A model generated the notes under the pieces. That model was given only the letters and a program-made list of their open reading frames with translations. It had not been told where the DNA came from and ran no database searches. Source: Roseovarius sp. ZX-A-9 (lineage in GTDB: Bacteria > Pseudomonadota > Alphaproteobacteria > Rhodobacterales > Rhodobacteraceae). Taken from it: DNA of 64,000 nucleotides. The stretch is from the NCBI RefSeq assembly GCF_028369135.1, contig NZ_JAPWHW010000020.1, forward strand, positions 19,505-83,504, written 5' to 3'. This document shows positions 40,051 to 50,297 of this stretch, in pieces. Position 1 is the first letter of the stretch; the number at the start of each line of letters is the position of its first letter. Made by a program: the position numbers and the translations under genes.

Positions 40051-40881
40051 ATGAATGAAAAATCCATCCTGATCACCGGATGCTCTTCGGGCATCGGCTA
40101 TGACGCGGCTCACGGGCTACGCGCCCGAGGTTGGCGCGTCTTTGCCAGTTGCCGCAAGCCCGAGGATTGCGCCCGCCTGCACGCCGAAGGTTTCGACAGC
40201 CCGCTGATCGACTACGCTGACAGCGCCAGTATCGCGGCTGGTTTGGCCGAAGTTCTGGACGCCACCGGCGGCAGGCTCGATGCGCTCTTCAACAACGGAG
40301 CCTATGCCTGCCCCGGTCTGGTCGAAGACCTGCCGACCGACGCGCTGCGCACCATATTCGAGACGAATTTCTTTGGCTGGCACGATCTTTCGCGCCGTGT
40401 CATCCCGATCATGCGCGCTCAGGGGCACGGGCGAATCGTGCAATGCTCTTCCGTGCTGGGCATAATCACCCTGCCCTGGCGGGGGGCCTATAACAGCACC
40501 AAATTCGCGGTCGAAGGGCTGAGCGACACCCTACGCATCGAGATGGCCGGCAGCGGCATCCATGTGGCGCTGATCGAACCCGGCCCGGTCACGTCGAAAA
40601 TCCGGCAGAACGCGATCCCGCATTTCGAACGCTGGATCGATTGGGAAAAATCACCGCGCGCTGATGACTACCGCGCCGGTCTGCAAAAGCGGCTCTACCA
40701 GGACAGCGGCCCCGACACGTTCGAATTGCCCGCCTCCGCCGTTACCAGAAAGCTGATCCACGCGGTCGAGGCCCGCCGCCCGCGCGCGCGTTACTACGTG
40801 ACCACGCCCACCTACTTGATGGGTATATTGAAACGTCTGCTGCCCACCCGCGCACTCGACTGGGTGCTGTCCCGCGCCTGA
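40051..40881 (+). CDS. SDR family oxidoreductase
   Basis: A classical short-chain dehydrogenase of 276 residues with the Rossmann motif TGCSSGIG (9-16), NNGAY (81-85), serine S134 or S135 and the catalytic YNSTK (Y147, K151). The R36 after the second strand suggests NADP preference. No partner identifies the substrate. Start by the ATG at 40051. Confidence 0.9.
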   Translation: MNEKSILITGCSSGIGYDAAHGLRARGWRVFASCRKPEDCARLHAEGFDSPLIDYADSASIAAGLAEVLDATGGRLDALFNNGAYACPGLVEDLPTDALRTIFETNFFGWHDLSRRVIPIMRAQGHGRIVQCSSVLGIITLPWRGAYNSTKFAVEGLSDTLRIEMAGSGIHVALIEPGPVTSKIRQNAIPHFERWIDWEKSPRADDYRAGLQKRLYQDSGPDTFELPASAVTRKLIHAVEARRPRARYYVTTPTYLMGILKRLLPTRALDWVLSRA

Positions 40882-40965
40882 TCCCTGCCGCGTGGCGGAT
40901 TTTCCGCTTCGCTTTCTGCCGTCCGGCGCGCTAGATGTGACCCAGACGCAACCCGAGGACCTGTC

Positions 40966-41175
40966 ATGCTCTCCGATCCGCTTTTCCTGCTCGTCGTCGT
41001 CGCCTGTGGCGCGGTGGCGATAATACTTATCATGGGTATCAGCACCTTCGGCAAAGGCGGCGTGGAGAATGGCAAGCGCGCGAACAAATTCATGCGCTGG
41101 CGGATCATCGCACAGTTCATCGCGGTGGTCGTCATTGTCACCTTTGTCTACATTCGACGCCAGATGGGAGGCTGA
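40966..41175 (+). CDS. HIG1-like twin-helix membrane protein
   Basis: The 69-residue product has two membrane helices (about 4-24 and 48-64) joined by a basic loop with GGVENGKRANKFMRWRIIAQF, matching the HIG1/RCF1 pattern. Proteins of this family in Rhodobacteraceae are associated with cytochrome c oxidase supercomplexes. It ends 5 bases before the adenosyltransferase gene, so the two are probably cotranscribed; a functional link is not evident. Confidence 0.75.
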   Translation: MLSDPLFLLVVVACGAVAIILIMGISTFGKGGVENGKRANKFMRWRIIAQFIAVVVIVTFVYIRRQMGG

Positions 41176-41180
41176 AGCCA

Positions 41181-41756
41181 ATGGTCGTCCTGAACAAGAT
41201 CTACACACGCACCGGCGATGGCGGCGATACCGCCCTGGGTAACGGCGACCGCGTCGCCAAACATTCGCTGCGCGTCACCGCCTACGGCACGGTAGACGAA
41301 ACCAACGCGACGCTGGGCCTTGCACGGTTGCATGCCGACGGCGCGGTGGATGCCGCGCTGGCGCGGATTCAGAACGACCTGTTCGATCTGGGCGCCGATC
41401 TCTGCCGCCCCGACATGGCCCGCGATGCCGAGGCCGAATACACGCCCTTGCGCGTAACCGATGCGCAGGTCCGGCGGCTCGAGGCCGAAATCGACGCTAT
41501 GACAGCCGTGCTGGAGCCATTGCGCAGCTTCATCCTGCCCGGCGGCTCCGCACTGGCCGCGCATCTGCACCTGTGCCGCACGGTGTCGCGCCGGGCCGAA
41601 CGGCTGACCGTCGAACTGGCGGGCAGCGAGGATGTGAACGCCGCCGCGGTGCAATATCTCAACCGCCTCAGCGACTGGTTTTTCGTGGCCGCGCGCATGG
41701 CCAATGATGATGGCCGCGCGGACGTGTTGTGGGTTCCGGGCGCGAACCGCGACTAA
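41181..41756 (+). CDS. PduO-type cob(I)alamin adenosyltransferase
   Basis: This enzyme transfers adenosyl from ATP to cob(I)alamin to make coenzyme B12. The 191-residue product shows the ATP-binding TRTGDGGDTALG (9-20), VDETNATLG, and the helical RxVSRRAERLTVEL and NRLSDWFFVAARMAN segments characteristic of the PduO family. A B12-dependent mutase of acyl-CoA metabolism is the likely user. It is followed by a terminator at 41877-41900. Confidence 0.93.
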   Translation: MVVLNKIYTRTGDGGDTALGNGDRVAKHSLRVTAYGTVDETNATLGLARLHADGAVDAALARIQNDLFDLGADLCRPDMARDAEAEYTPLRVTDAQVRRLEAEIDAMTAVLEPLRSFILPGGSALAAHLHLCRTVSRRAERLTVELAGSEDVNAAAVQYLNRLSDWFFVAARMANDDGRADVLWVPGANRD

Positions 41757-41876
41757 AGCCTTTTCAATGCCGTGGACGTATAGCACCTGACCTGTGCCCC
41801 GGATCAAATGCAGAACCGCTTTGGCGTCGGATGCGCCACGGGCGGCGCTCAGCGTGCAGATCGACAGCGGCAGATA

Positions 41877-41900
41877 ACCGCACCGATCTGCGGTTTTTTC
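41877..41900 (+). terminator. Terminator after the adenosyltransferase gene
   Basis: AACCGCA (41877-41883) and TGCGGTT (41890-41896) form a 7-bp stem with six-base loop followed by a run of T to 41900. It separates the adenosyltransferase unit from etfBA. Confidence 0.7.
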
Positions 41901-42049
41901 CTCTCCGGAGCGAAACACGACGCCTACGGACCTTCGTATGACGATTTTACCCTGTTTCCCGCCCGCCTGAATCTATATGAACCCGCGGGAGAGCCAGAAA
42001 CTCGGAGTCGCATTGCGGCTGTTACTGTGAATTTGAGGAGACCATGCCA

Positions 42050-42808
42050 ATGAAGGTGCTCGTGCCTGTCAAACGTGTGATCGACTACAACGTGAAAGTC
42101 CGCGTGAAGGCGGATGGCAGCGGTGTCGATCTCGCCAATGTCAAAATGTCGATGAACCCGTTCGACGAGATTGCCGTCGAACAGGCGATTCGGCTGAAAG
42201 AGGCGGGGCAAGCCGACGAGGTCATCGCGGTCTCCATCGGCGTCAAGCAAAGCCAGGAAACGCTGCGCACCGCGCTGGCGATGGGCGCGGATCGCGCGAT
42301 CCTCGTGGTCGCTGCCGACGACGTGCACACCGATATCGAGCCGCTCGCCGTCGCCAAGATCCTCAAGGCCGTGATCGACGAAGAGAAGCCGGGCATCGTT
42401 CTGGCAGGCAAACAGGCGATCGACAACGACATGAACGCCACCGGCCAGATGCTGTCGGCGCTGTTGGGCTGGAGCCAGGGCACCTTTGCCTCGGGTCTGG
42501 AAATCGAAGGCGATCACGCGCTGGTCACCCGCGAGGTTGATGGCGGCATGCAGACGATCAAGGTCAAGATGCCCACGATCATCACCGTGGACCTGCGCCT
42601 GAACGAGCCGCGCTATGCGTCGCTGCCCAACATCATGAAGGCCAAGAAAAAGCCGATGGACGAGAAAACCGCCGCCGATTACGGCGTCGATGTCACGCCC
42701 CGGCTGCAAATCACCGGCACCGCCGAGCCAGAGGCCCGCGCCGCCGGTATTATCGTGGGCTCGGTGGACGAGCTCGTGGCGAAACTCAAAGAAGCGGGGG
42801 CTGTGTAA
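42050..42808 (+). CDS. etfB: Electron transfer flavoprotein beta subunit
   Basis: EtfB with EtfA accepts electrons from acyl-CoA dehydrogenases and passes them to ETF-ubiquinone oxidoreductase. The 252-residue product begins [16 protein letters not shown] and has the AMP-binding AGKQAIDND and the recognition-loop segment [22 protein letters not shown] typical of the family. The second ATG (42050) is chosen as GAGGAG lies nine bases upstream. It overlaps etfA by one base. Confidence 0.96.
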   Translation: MKVLVPVKRVIDYNVKVRVKADGSGVDLANVKMSMNPFDEIAVEQAIRLKEAGQADEVIAVSIGVKQSQETLRTALAMGADRAILVVAADDVHTDIEPLAVAKILKAVIDEEKPGIVLAGKQAIDNDMNATGQMLSALLGWSQGTFASGLEIEGDHALVTREVDGGMQTIKVKMPTIITVDLRLNEPRYASLPNIMKAKKKPMDEKTAADYGVDVTPRLQITGTAEPEARAAGIIVGSVDELVAKLKEAGAV

Positions 42809-43734
42809 TGGCTGTTCTACTTCTCGCAGAAGTCACCGATGGTGAACTGGCAATGGACGCAACCGCCAAGACGGTGACTGCGGCCAAATCCCTGGGCGAA
42901 ATCACCGTGCTGTGTGCCGGTGGATCGGCTGCGGCCGCGGGCGAAGCCGCTGCCACGATCGACGGCGTGGCCAAGGTTCTCGTGGCCGAGGACGCGTCAC
43001 TGGGGCATCGCATGGCCGAATCGACCGCCGCGCTGATCGTCAGCCTAGCCGGCGATTACGAGCATATCGTGGCCCCCGCGACCACCGATGCCAAGAACGT
43101 GCTGCCGCGCGTGGCGGCACTGCTGGACGTGATGGTTCTGACCGACGTCTCCGGCGTCGTCGATGCCGACACGTTCGAGCGCCCGATCTATGCCGGCAAC
43201 GCGATCCAGACGGTCAAATCCATTGACCCCAAGAAGGTCATCAGCTTCCGCACCTCGACCTTCGACGCGGCCGGAACCGGTGGCTCGGCCTCGATCGATA
43301 CCGCCTCCGTTCCTGCGGATCCCGGTCTCAGCGAATGGGTCGAAGACAAGGTCGCGACAAGCGACCGTCCCGAACTGACATCGGCCGGTGTGGTCGTCTC
43401 GGGCGGGCGTGGCGTTGGCTCCGAAGAGAACTTCGCGCTGATCGAGAAACTGGCAGACAAGCTCGGGGCCGCCGTTGGCGCCAGCCGTGCCGCAGTCGAT
43501 AGCGGTTATGCTCCGAACGATTGGCAGGTCGGCCAGACCGGCAAGGTCGTCGCTCCCGATCTTTATGTCGCCGTCGGCATTTCGGGCGCGATTCAGCACC
43601 TCGCGGGCATGAAGGACAGCAAGATCATCGTCGCGATCAACAAGGACGAAGAGGCACCGATCTTCCAGGTCGCCGATTTCGGCCTCGTCGCCGACCTGTT
43701 CGACGCAGTCCCGGAACTGACCGAGAAACTCTGA
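42808..43734 (+). CDS. etfA: Electron transfer flavoprotein alpha subunit
   Basis: EtfA binds FAD. The 308-residue product has an N-terminal domain like EtfB and the conserved C-terminal FAD domain with [33 protein letters not shown] and [21 protein letters not shown]. The ATG overlaps the etfB stop (TAATG), a coupled pair. A strong terminator follows. Confidence 0.96.
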   Translation: MAVLLLAEVTDGELAMDATAKTVTAAKSLGEITVLCAGGSAAAAGEAAATIDGVAKVLVAEDASLGHRMAESTAALIVSLAGDYEHIVAPATTDAKNVLPRVAALLDVMVLTDVSGVVDADTFERPIYAGNAIQTVKSIDPKKVISFRTSTFDAAGTGGSASIDTASVPADPGLSEWVEDKVATSDRPELTSAGVVVSGGRGVGSEENFALIEKLADKLGAAVGASRAAVDSGYAPNDWQVGQTGKVVAPDLYVAVGISGAIQHLAGMKDSKIIVAINKDEEAPIFQVADFGLVADLFDAVPELTEKL

Positions 43735-43763
43735 CACGCGGCGGGTTTACCCCCGCACAGGAC

Positions 43764-43793
43764 AAGGCCCGCCAGAAATGGCGGGCCTTTTTC
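43764..43793 (+). terminator. etfBA terminator
   Basis: AAGGCCCGCCA (43764-43774) and TGGCGGGCCTT (43779-43789) form a perfect 11-bp stem with a GAAA loop, followed by TTTTCG. Confidence 0.9.
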
Positions 43794-43826
43794 GTTTATG
43801 CGCGCGCGCCGGGCTACCCCCCCCGG

Positions 43827-44660
43827 TCATCCCATCACCAGATCGCGGATCACCGGCGCCAATCTCTCTGCGGCCTCTGTATGCGCGGCTGGCCCCAACA
43901 GCTCGGCTGCCGCCGCTGCATCAAACTGGGAAAAGACCATGCCCCGGGTGCCATCTTCCTGCGTCCCGGGGCTGGCGGTCGCATCAACAAGCTGCACCAC
44001 ATAGGGCCGCAGCGCTTCCAGCATGGCGGCGGTCACGAAGGCCGGATCGTCCGACACATGCGGCTGGTCGGCGCTCTCGCCCGGTCGGTGCGACGACAGC
44101 CAGAGCAGGACGACCGGGATGCCAAACTGGTTCAGCAACAGCTTCATCCGGGCGATCCACGCGATCTGCAGCTCGGCGCGCACCAGCGCGAACCGCTCCT
44201 CCGAAACCGACCGCAACCGGTGCAGAATGTGCCGGGTGAAATGAAACTCGGTAAAATCCACCTCGCGGTAAGCACTGCGCAACAGCGGCGACGCCTCGAC
44301 GAACCGGTCATTGCGCCGTGGATGCACCGAATAGAATCGGTTCGACATGTTCTGTGCAGGCAATACTTGTAGCACCACCACCTGCGCCCGCGCGGCCAGA
44401 CTCAGGACATCGGGATCGTGCAGGAACACGTCTATACCCGCATTCGGCCAGCCAAGATTGACGCATTTCAACCCCGTCCGCGCCTCCACCAGCGCCGGAT
44501 AGGGACGTGATATGAACTTGCCATAGGTTTCTGTCCCGCCAAGAAACGCCACATATTGCCCGCTCAGATCGCGGCGCGGCCCCCGGAACAGCAGTTTCGA
44601 CTTGCCGTAACGACACGGCCTGTAGTCGAGAGGCATACCTCCCAGCTTTTCATAAGCCAT
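43827..44660 (-). CDS. DUF6473-type protein
   Basis: The 277-residue product opens MAYEKLGG and contains the conserved [15 protein letters not shown] and [16 protein letters not shown] motifs that I associate with DUF6473 proteins of roseobacters. A middle [17 protein letters not shown] and [11 protein letters not shown] give an SGNH-hydrolase-like alternation of strands and helices, which is a guess at fold. The ATG at 44660 is chosen over one four codons upstream. It is convergent with etfBA and divergent from the dehydrogenase gene. Confidence 0.7.
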   Translation of the reverse strand: MAYEKLGGMPLDYRPCRYGKSKLLFRGPRRDLSGQYVAFLGGTETYGKFISRPYPALVEARTGLKCVNLGWPNAGIDVFLHDPDVLSLAARAQVVVLQVLPAQNMSNRFYSVHPRRNDRFVEASPLLRSAYREVDFTEFHFTRHILHRLRSVSEERFALVRAELQIAWIARMKLLLNQFGIPVVLLWLSSHRPGESADQPHVSDDPAFVTAAMLEALRPYVVQLVDATASPGTQEDGTRGMVFSQFDAAAAAELLGPAAHTEAAERLAPVIRDLVMG

Positions 44661-44819
44661 AACACCCACCATTTACTTACCCGGAATCGAACCTGCCGCG
44701 CGCCGGTTTAGATTTCGCTAATGCTCAAATTCGCACCGTTTTTTAACGGCCCGCGCCCCCTTGCAGGCACCTGCGCGAGAGGCGTATTGTGCCCGCGCAG
44801 CAGCAATCAGGGCAGGCAT

Positions 44820-45695
44820 ATGGAAATCCAGAAAATCGGTATTGTCGGCGCGGGTCAGATGGGCAACGGCATCGCCCATGTCATGGCATTGGCAGGTTAC
44901 GAGGTTCTGCTGACAGATATCAGTCAGGATGCGATCGACGCCGCGATGGAAATCATGCGCCGCAACATGGAGCGCCAGGTCAGCCGCGACAAGATCAGCC
45001 AGGCCGAGATGGATGACGGCCTTGCCCGGATCGGCACCACGCTGACACTGACCGATCTGGGCCAGACCGATCTGATCATCGAGGCCGCGACCGAGCGTGA
45101 GACCGTCAAGCAGGCGATCTTCGAGGATCTTCTGCCGCATCTCAAGCCGGACACGATCCTAACCTCCAACACCTCGTCGATCTCGATCACGCGACTGGCC
45201 AGCCGCACTGACCGGCCCGAGAAATTCATGGGCTTTCACTTCATGAACCCGGTGCCGGTGATGCAACTGGTCGAGCTTATTCGCGGCATCGCCACCGACA
45301 AGCCCACCTACGAATCCTGCCTCCGCGTCGTGGAGCGGCTCGGCAAGACCGCCGCCTCTGCAGAGGATTTTCCCGGTTTCATCGTCAACCGTATCCTGAT
45401 GCCGATGATCAACGAGGCGGTCTATACGCTCTACGAAGGGGTCGGCAACGTGAACTCCATCGACCAGTCGATGAAGCTGGGGGCCAATCACCCGATGGGG
45501 CCACTGGAACTGGCCGATTTCATCGGGCTGGATACCTGTCTGGCGATCATGAACGTGCTGCATGACGGGCTGGCGGATACCAAGTACCGCCCCTGCCCGC
45601 TCCTGACCAAATATGTCGAGGCCGGGTGGCTGGGCCGCAAGACCGGGCGCGGCTTCTACGACTATCGCGGCGATGAGCCGGTGCCCACGCGCTAA
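44820..45695 (+). CDS. hbd: 3-hydroxybutyryl-CoA dehydrogenase
   Basis: The enzyme oxidises 3-hydroxybutyryl-CoA to acetoacetyl-CoA (or the reverse) with NAD(P). The 291-residue product has the Rossmann GAGQMG (10-15), the SNTSS catalytic segment near residue 117, HFMNPVPVMQLVE near residue 140 with the catalytic histidine, and GNVNSIDQSMKLGANHPMGPLELADFIGLD in the C-terminal domain. The ATG at 44820 is chosen; the 33 codons before it are not conserved. It lies near etfBA, as often seen in this group. Confidence 0.93.
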   Translation: MEIQKIGIVGAGQMGNGIAHVMALAGYEVLLTDISQDAIDAAMEIMRRNMERQVSRDKISQAEMDDGLARIGTTLTLTDLGQTDLIIEAATERETVKQAIFEDLLPHLKPDTILTSNTSSISITRLASRTDRPEKFMGFHFMNPVPVMQLVELIRGIATDKPTYESCLRVVERLGKTAASAEDFPGFIVNRILMPMINEAVYTLYEGVGNVNSIDQSMKLGANHPMGPLELADFIGLDTCLAIMNVLHDGLADTKYRPCPLLTKYVEAGWLGRKTGRGFYDYRGDEPVPTR

Positions 45696-45726
45696 GACCC
45701 GCGCGCCCCGCCTACTCCGGAATGCT

Positions 45727-45748
45727 GCCGCCCGCGAAAACGGGCGGC
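45727..45748 (+). repeat. GC-rich hairpin after the hydroxybutyryl-CoA dehydrogenase gene
   Basis: GCCGCCCG and CGGGCGGC pair around CGAAAA, 31 bases after the stop codon. No T-run follows, so a terminator role is uncertain. Confidence 0.45.
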
Positions 45749-45935
45749 GCGCGCGTCATCCCCGCGCTCACTGGCCCCCCAGACCGCCCAGTTGCGCGCA
45801 CTGCGCAAACACCCGTCCTTCACCTCCATGCACATCGCGCATGGCGGGATTGCGAAACTGCCTCTGGCACCGCGCGCCAAAGGGCATAGATAGCCGAGCA
45901 AGGGAGTAGATAACTTCAATACAGGATCAGTCCCA

Positions 45936-46166
45936 ATGGCTTACACAACCGCGAAACCGCACCACTCTTTCAACCTGCTGCGCACGATCTATGGCGTGCT
46001 GGCAACCATCGGCAATGCGATGATGCGCCCCGCCGACGCCAAGGCCGAGAACGCGCGCCGCAAGATCAGCCACCTGCGAGCGCTGAGCGACGCCGAGCTT
46101 GAGGCGCGCGGCATTCGCCGAGCAGATATCGAATACCACGTCTTTTCGGGCAGCTATTACGCCTGA
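45936..46166 (+). CDS. DUF1127 small protein
   Basis: The 76-residue product has the DUF1127 core at its C-terminus, with an arginine pair, LRALSDAELEARGIRRADI and a short tail. Members of this family are small arginine-rich regulators, some of them RNA-binding, involved in phosphate and carbon responses. The N-terminal half is extended by a helical segment LLRTIYGVLATIGNAMM. Placed alone between the dehydrogenase and SH3 genes. Confidence 0.85.
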   Translation: MAYTTAKPHHSFNLLRTIYGVLATIGNAMMRPADAKAENARRKISHLRALSDAELEARGIRRADIEYHVFSGSYYA

Positions 46167-46512
46167 TCAACTTGGCGCGCGGCAGCCCCGACTGCCGCCG
46201 CGCCCTGGATTCCGATGCGGCCCGCCGGGATAGGGCTGCATCCGGAACCGAGGCGGGATCTTCTCCCCCTGCCTCCAGCGCCTGAGCACCGCCCCGACGA
46301 TCCCGGTGCTCAGGCGGCATCCCCACGCCGCAGCCCCCAAATGCCCGCGATCACAAGATCAGACCGGCTTGCCCAAGCCGAAAACCTGATGCTAGGCGGG
46401 ATATCCGGCATCCGGCCCATGTCCCATATCTTACCCAGAAAATTCTTATTTTCAGCACATTTGCATCGTTAAACCTGCCCCAAACCTACATTCAAACAAA
46501 GACGGGCAGCCT
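46167..46512. other. Gap between the DUF1127 and SH3-like genes
   Basis: A 346-base region with an 11-bp hairpin (CCTGAGCACCG 46281-46291, CGGTGCTCAGG 46304-46314) that lacks a T-run. The last 60 bases become AT-rich (around 46433-46500) and probably hold the promoter of the next gene. No gene is supported. Confidence 0.5.
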
Positions 46513-47391
46513 ATGCAAAGCACCACTCAATTCATCGCGTTCGCGCTCATGCTCTGGCTGGCCATTTCACTTGTTTCCATAGCGATACCATTTGCACCGC
46601 TCAGAAAGCGCAGAACTGCGATGCTATCATGCGTGGCAGCGCTCACCGGCTGCTTCGCCTTCGGCCTTGTTGCGGACGCGCCTGCCAGCACCCCGGCGCA
46701 AGCCGCTCAGAAAAGCAGCCCGGCCCCCTCCGTTGCCGCCCCCGCCCCATCGGTCGCAGAGTCGGACGAGACCGCAGCCATCATCAAAGCCAGCGCCCTT
46801 GGCACGGCAACGCCTCCCGCCGCCTGCGGCGAAGGCGGTCTGGCGTTGGGCGATGTGGTGGCGGTCACCGGGCGGCACGAGCTTCGTTCTGCGGCCGAAA
46901 GCGACGCGCCCCGGATCAAGAATGAAAAGGCCACGCGCCTTCTGAAAACGCCGCAGTACCACGTCATCGACAACTCGACCAAAGTGCGCCGGCTCTGCGT
47001 TCAGGACCAGTGGACCAAGGTCCGCATTACATCGCCCGACTGGCTCTCTGATGTGAGCGGCTGGGTGCCAGGCACGGCGCTACGGGTGATCGAGCGCACC
47101 GAGACCGGCCAACAGATCTTTACCGAAGCCGATTTCATTTGGGACACGGATACAAGCCAGTTCAAGGCGCAGATCACGACCGCCGTGAACCGCATCAGCG
47201 CGGAAAACCCTAAATGCTCACCTATTGATCCCGGCTCTGTCGCGAAGTCCCCCTCGCGCGGCACACCTGACGATCCGGTGTTCTTTGTCACCTGCGGGAC
47301 CGGCGCCGAAGCCTTCAACGTTTGGTTCCGTCCCGATGATGCAGAGGCCCAGACCGCGTTCACCGCCAAGGCGCCACTCGAAAATTCTTAG
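46513..47391 (+). CDS. Membrane-anchored protein with SH3-like domain
   Basis: The 292-residue product starts with two hydrophobic helices (about 5-28 and 36-56), a proline/alanine-rich linker (57-85), and a domain from about 100 to 200 that looks SH3-like (GDVVAVTGRHELRSAAES ... KVRRLCVQDQWTKVRI ... WLSDVSGWVPGTALRV). The C-terminal 90 residues contain two cysteines (in KCSPID and FVTCGTG) that may form a disulfide. Periplasmic location is likely; function is unknown. Confidence 0.65.
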   Translation: MQSTTQFIAFALMLWLAISLVSIAIPFAPLRKRRTAMLSCVAALTGCFAFGLVADAPASTPAQAAQKSSPAPSVAAPAPSVAESDETAAIIKASALGTATPPAACGEGGLALGDVVAVTGRHELRSAAESDAPRIKNEKATRLLKTPQYHVIDNSTKVRRLCVQDQWTKVRITSPDWLSDVSGWVPGTALRVIERTETGQQIFTEADFIWDTDTSQFKAQITTAVNRISAENPKCSPIDPGSVAKSPSRGTPDDPVFFVTCGTGAEAFNVWFRPDDAEAQTAFTAKAPLENS

Positions 47392-47748
47392 GCCACAGAA
47401 GCCTGCGAGACTGCGGCACATCCGCCGCCAAGCACCCGTCAACGGTGTCATTCTCGCGGTTGTGGGATCTGACCTATCTGACGCACGCGTCGGGACGGAC
47501 GCGGGTCGTGCCATCCTTCTCCGCGCGCAACCGCCGATCCGGGGCTGAAATTCCGGTTCAGCTGCCTTTCCGATGGCCCAACCCTGATCGAAACCCAAGT
47601 CTCGGAATTTTCCAGCTAAAGTGCCCAGCATCTGACCCATGGTAGGGGTTGGATGTAGAACGCCCGCGCCATCAGAGGGCGGCGGGCGTTCTGATTTCAT
47701 CGCGTTTCAGTACCGGCGCAAAACGTCGTGGTTGTCCTGACTGATGGT
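47392..47748. other. Convergent gap between the SH3-like gene and trpB
   Basis: A 357-base gap between convergent genes. It contains the hairpin at 47657-47692 and otherwise no feature I can support. The several short open frames in it have no recognisable product. Confidence 0.5.
47657..47692. terminator. Hairpin between convergent genes, probable terminator
   Basis: AGAACGCCCGC (47657-47667) and GCGGGCGTTCT (47682-47692) form an 11-bp stem. The plus strand continues GATTTCAT and the minus strand ACATCC, so the T-tract is poor. Position suggests it ends the SH3-like gene or trpB transcript. Confidence 0.5.
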
Positions 47749-48978
47749 TCAGTCACTCTCTTCCATGTCGAATCCCAGGTGCTTGGCGACGGTAAAGATG
47801 TCCTTGTCGCCGCGCCCGCACATGTTCATGCAGATCAGGTGATCGGCAGGCAGCTCCGGTGCGATCTTCATCACATGCGCCAGCGCATGGCTGGGCTCCA
47901 GCGCGGGGATGATCCCCTCCAGCTCGCAACATAGCTGGAACGCCTCCAGCGCTTCCTTGTCGGTGATCGCGACATATTTGGCGCGCCCGATCTCGTGCAG
48001 CCAGGAATGCTCGGGGCCGATGCCCGGATAATCCAGCCCGGCAGAGATCGAATAGCCTTCGAGGATCTGCCCGTCATCATCCTGCAGCAGATAGGTGCGG
48101 TTGCCATGCAACACGCCGGGGCGTCCGCCGGTCAGGGAGGCGCAATGCTCCATCTTGGCATTCACACCTTTGCCACCGGCCTCAACCCCGATGATGTTCA
48201 CATCCTTGTCGTCGAGAAAGGGGAAAAACAGGCCCATCGCGTTCGACCCGCCACCAATCGCGGCGACCAGCGTGTCGGGCAGACGGCCCTCTGCGGCCAT
48301 CATCTGTTCCTTGGCTTCCTTGCCGATGATCGCTTGGAAATCACGGACCATGGCGGGGTAAGGATGCGGTCCGGCTACCGTGCCGATGCAATAGAACGTG
48401 TCGCGCACATTGGTAACCCAATCGCGCAGCGCGTCGTTCATCGCGTCCTTCAGCGTGCCGCGCCCAGAAGTCACCGGGACCACCTCGGCCCCCAGCAGGC
48501 GCATACGGAACACGTTGGGCTTCTGACGCTCCACGTCATGCGCGCCCATGTAGACCACGCATTTCAGCCCGAACTTGGCGCATACGGTGGCAGTCGCGAC
48601 ACCGTGCTGACCCGCGCCGGTCTCGGCGATGATCCGCGTCTTGCCCATGCGGCGTGCCAGAATGATCTGGCCCAGCACGTTGTTGATCTTGTGCGCGCCG
48701 GTGTGGTTGAGCTCATCCCGCTTGAGATAGACCTTGGCCCCGCCCAGATGCTTCGTCAGCCGGTCGGCATAATAAAGCGGGCTGGGCCGGCCGACATAGT
48801 GGGTCCAGAGATAATGCATCTCTTCCCAGAAACTGTCGTCCGTCTTGGCGTATTCGTACTGCTCTTCCAGTTCCAGGATCAGCGGCATCAGCGTTTCCGA
48901 TACGAACCGCCCGCCAAATTCGCCAAACCGCCCCTTTTCGTCGGGGCCGGTCATGAATGAGTTGAAAAGATCGGTCAT
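47749..48978 (-). CDS. trpB: Tryptophan synthase beta chain
   Basis: TrpB joins indole and serine to make tryptophan with pyridoxal phosphate. The 409-residue product has [15 protein letters not shown] near the start, the PLP lysine in HTGAHKINN (K97), [10 protein letters not shown] and the phosphate-binding GGGSNAMG near residue 242. Length and sequence are those of the TrpB1 type that pairs with TrpA, whose gene is not in the window. It follows the trpF-GNAT-methyltransferase series on the same strand. Confidence 0.97.
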   Translation of the reverse strand: MTDLFNSFMTGPDEKGRFGEFGGRFVSETLMPLILELEEQYEYAKTDDSFWEEMHYLWTHYVGRPSPLYYADRLTKHLGGAKVYLKRDELNHTGAHKINNVLGQIILARRMGKTRIIAETGAGQHGVATATVCAKFGLKCVVYMGAHDVERQKPNVFRMRLLGAEVVPVTSGRGTLKDAMNDALRDWVTNVRDTFYCIGTVAGPHPYPAMVRDFQAIIGKEAKEQMMAAEGRLPDTLVAAIGGGSNAMGLFFPFLDDKDVNIIGVEAGGKGVNAKMEHCASLTGGRPGVLHGNRTYLLQDDDGQILEGYSISAGLDYPGIGPEHSWLHEIGRAKYVAITDKEALEAFQLCCELEGIIPALEPSHALAHVMKIAPELPADHLICMNMCGRGDKDIFTVAKHLGFDMEESD

Positions 48979-49134
48979 CGCGCTCGCCTTGCCATATCAC
49001 TGGGTTCCCCGCTGCATAGGCGAGGCGGCGCGGATTTTCCAGCGCAAAGCGCCGCGGGATGACCGCGAACCAGCAGACGCCAACCCATGCAGCCCCATGA
49101 CCGCAGGTCGGGCATCAGCCCGGCACGCCCGCTC

Positions 49135-49764
49135 TCAGAGCCTGCGCACCGCATAGATGCGCACGATCAATTCCGGTTCGGCCAGAAGATAGGCGCGGAA
49201 CGGGCGGCTGCGCTCTTCGACATGCAAGATCCCATCCTGCACCAGCGCATTGATCTTCTGCGGAAATCCCTGTTCTTCGTAGGTCGCGCTGACCACGTTG
49301 AACACCCCGATCCCGCCGGGGCATGTGACCCGCGCCAGATGCTCCAGGCTCTCGGGCGGGGCATGGCCCGGCCCGAACGATCCGATACAGGTAAAGCCGG
49401 TGAAGGCCGCATCATCGAACGGCAGGCCCGCCCCCATGTCTGCCTCGGTAAAACCGGCATAGGCACCGGTCCCCGCGGCCATGCGGATCATCTCGGGCGA
49501 CAGGTCACAGCCGGTGATCGGCCCATATCCCATCAGGTCCAGCGACTGACCGACCAACCCTGTGCCGCATCCGGCATCCAGTACCGGCCCCTGCGTGCGC
49601 CCCATGTGGCGGGCAAACACGCCCGCCGCCACGATCGGCAACCAGAACCCCTTGGCCAGATTTTCGGCATCATAGCTGCCCGACCAGTCATCATAGAGCC
49701 GCCGGGACGCTTCCGGCGTCGTCGCCCCATAGACGGCGTCCAGATCTTCGGATTTCCGGGTCAT
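49135..49764 (-). CDS. Class I SAM-dependent methyltransferase
   Basis: The 209-residue product has the SAM-binding motif VLDAGCGTGLVGQ near residue 60, the acidic end of strand two (GCDLSPEMIRMA) and FTCIGSFGP as motif post-II. Such enzymes methylate small molecules or lipids; no specific target can be inferred. It lies 59 bases after the GNAT gene and before trpB. Confidence 0.8.
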   Translation of the reverse strand: MTRKSEDLDAVYGATTPEASRRLYDDWSGSYDAENLAKGFWLPIVAAGVFARHMGRTQGPVLDAGCGTGLVGQSLDLMGYGPITGCDLSPEMIRMAAGTGAYAGFTEADMGAGLPFDDAAFTGFTCIGSFGPGHAPPESLEHLARVTCPGGIGVFNVVSATYEEQGFPQKINALVQDGILHVEERSRPFRAYLLAEPELIVRIYAVRRL

Positions 49765-49823
49765 GGCGCCTCTCCTTTGCGGATCATCACATCATCGCAG
49801 GCGGCGCACTGTCAACATGTCCC

Positions 49824-50297
49824 TCAGTCGAGGGGGCGCTTGAACCCGACATGCGACGCAACAAAGCCGAGGGCCTCGTAGAACCGATGGCTTTCAGTCC
49901 GGCTCCGGTTCATCGTCAACTGGATCAGGCGGCATCCGGCCTTGCGCGCGCGGACCTCGGCATCCGCGAACATCTGCTGCCCGATCCCCTGCCCGCGCAA
50001 GGCCCCGGACACGCGGACGCTCTCGACCTGCGCGCGGCGCGCGGCGCTCAATGACAGCCCGCTGATAAAGGTGATCTGGTAGGTCGCCACGATCTGCCCT
50101 TCGGCATCCGTGCCGACGATCAGTTGATTGCCGCCTTCGGCCTGCATCGCGTCAAACGCCGCCTCGTAGGCGGCCATATCCGCATGCTCGCGATCCTTGC
50201 CCAGCGCGTCATCGGCCAGCAGCGCGATCACAGCAGGAACGTCAGCGCGCGTCGCTGGGCGAAACCGGACCCCTTTTGCGAGGCCCGCAGCGGTCAC
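49824..50297 (-). CDS. GNAT family N-acetyltransferase
   Basis: The 157-residue product has the GNAT core: [16 protein letters not shown] at the start, then [21 protein letters not shown] with the acetyl-CoA loop RGQGIG, then [19 protein letters not shown]. The GTG at 50297 overlaps the trpF stop (GTGA), which both supports the start and implies translational coupling to trpF. Substrate unknown. Confidence 0.85.
   Translation of the reverse strand: MTAAGLAKGVRFRPATRADVPAVIALLADDALGKDREHADMAAYEAAFDAMQAEGGNQLIVGTDAEGQIVATYQITFISGLSLSAARRAQVESVRVSGALRGQGIGQQMFADAEVRARKAGCRLIQLTMNRSRTESHRFYEALGFVASHVGFKRPLD

Noticed and set aside
46281..46314. 11-bp hairpin as a rho-independent terminator
   Set aside because: No T-run follows on either strand; kept only as a hairpin in the gap description.
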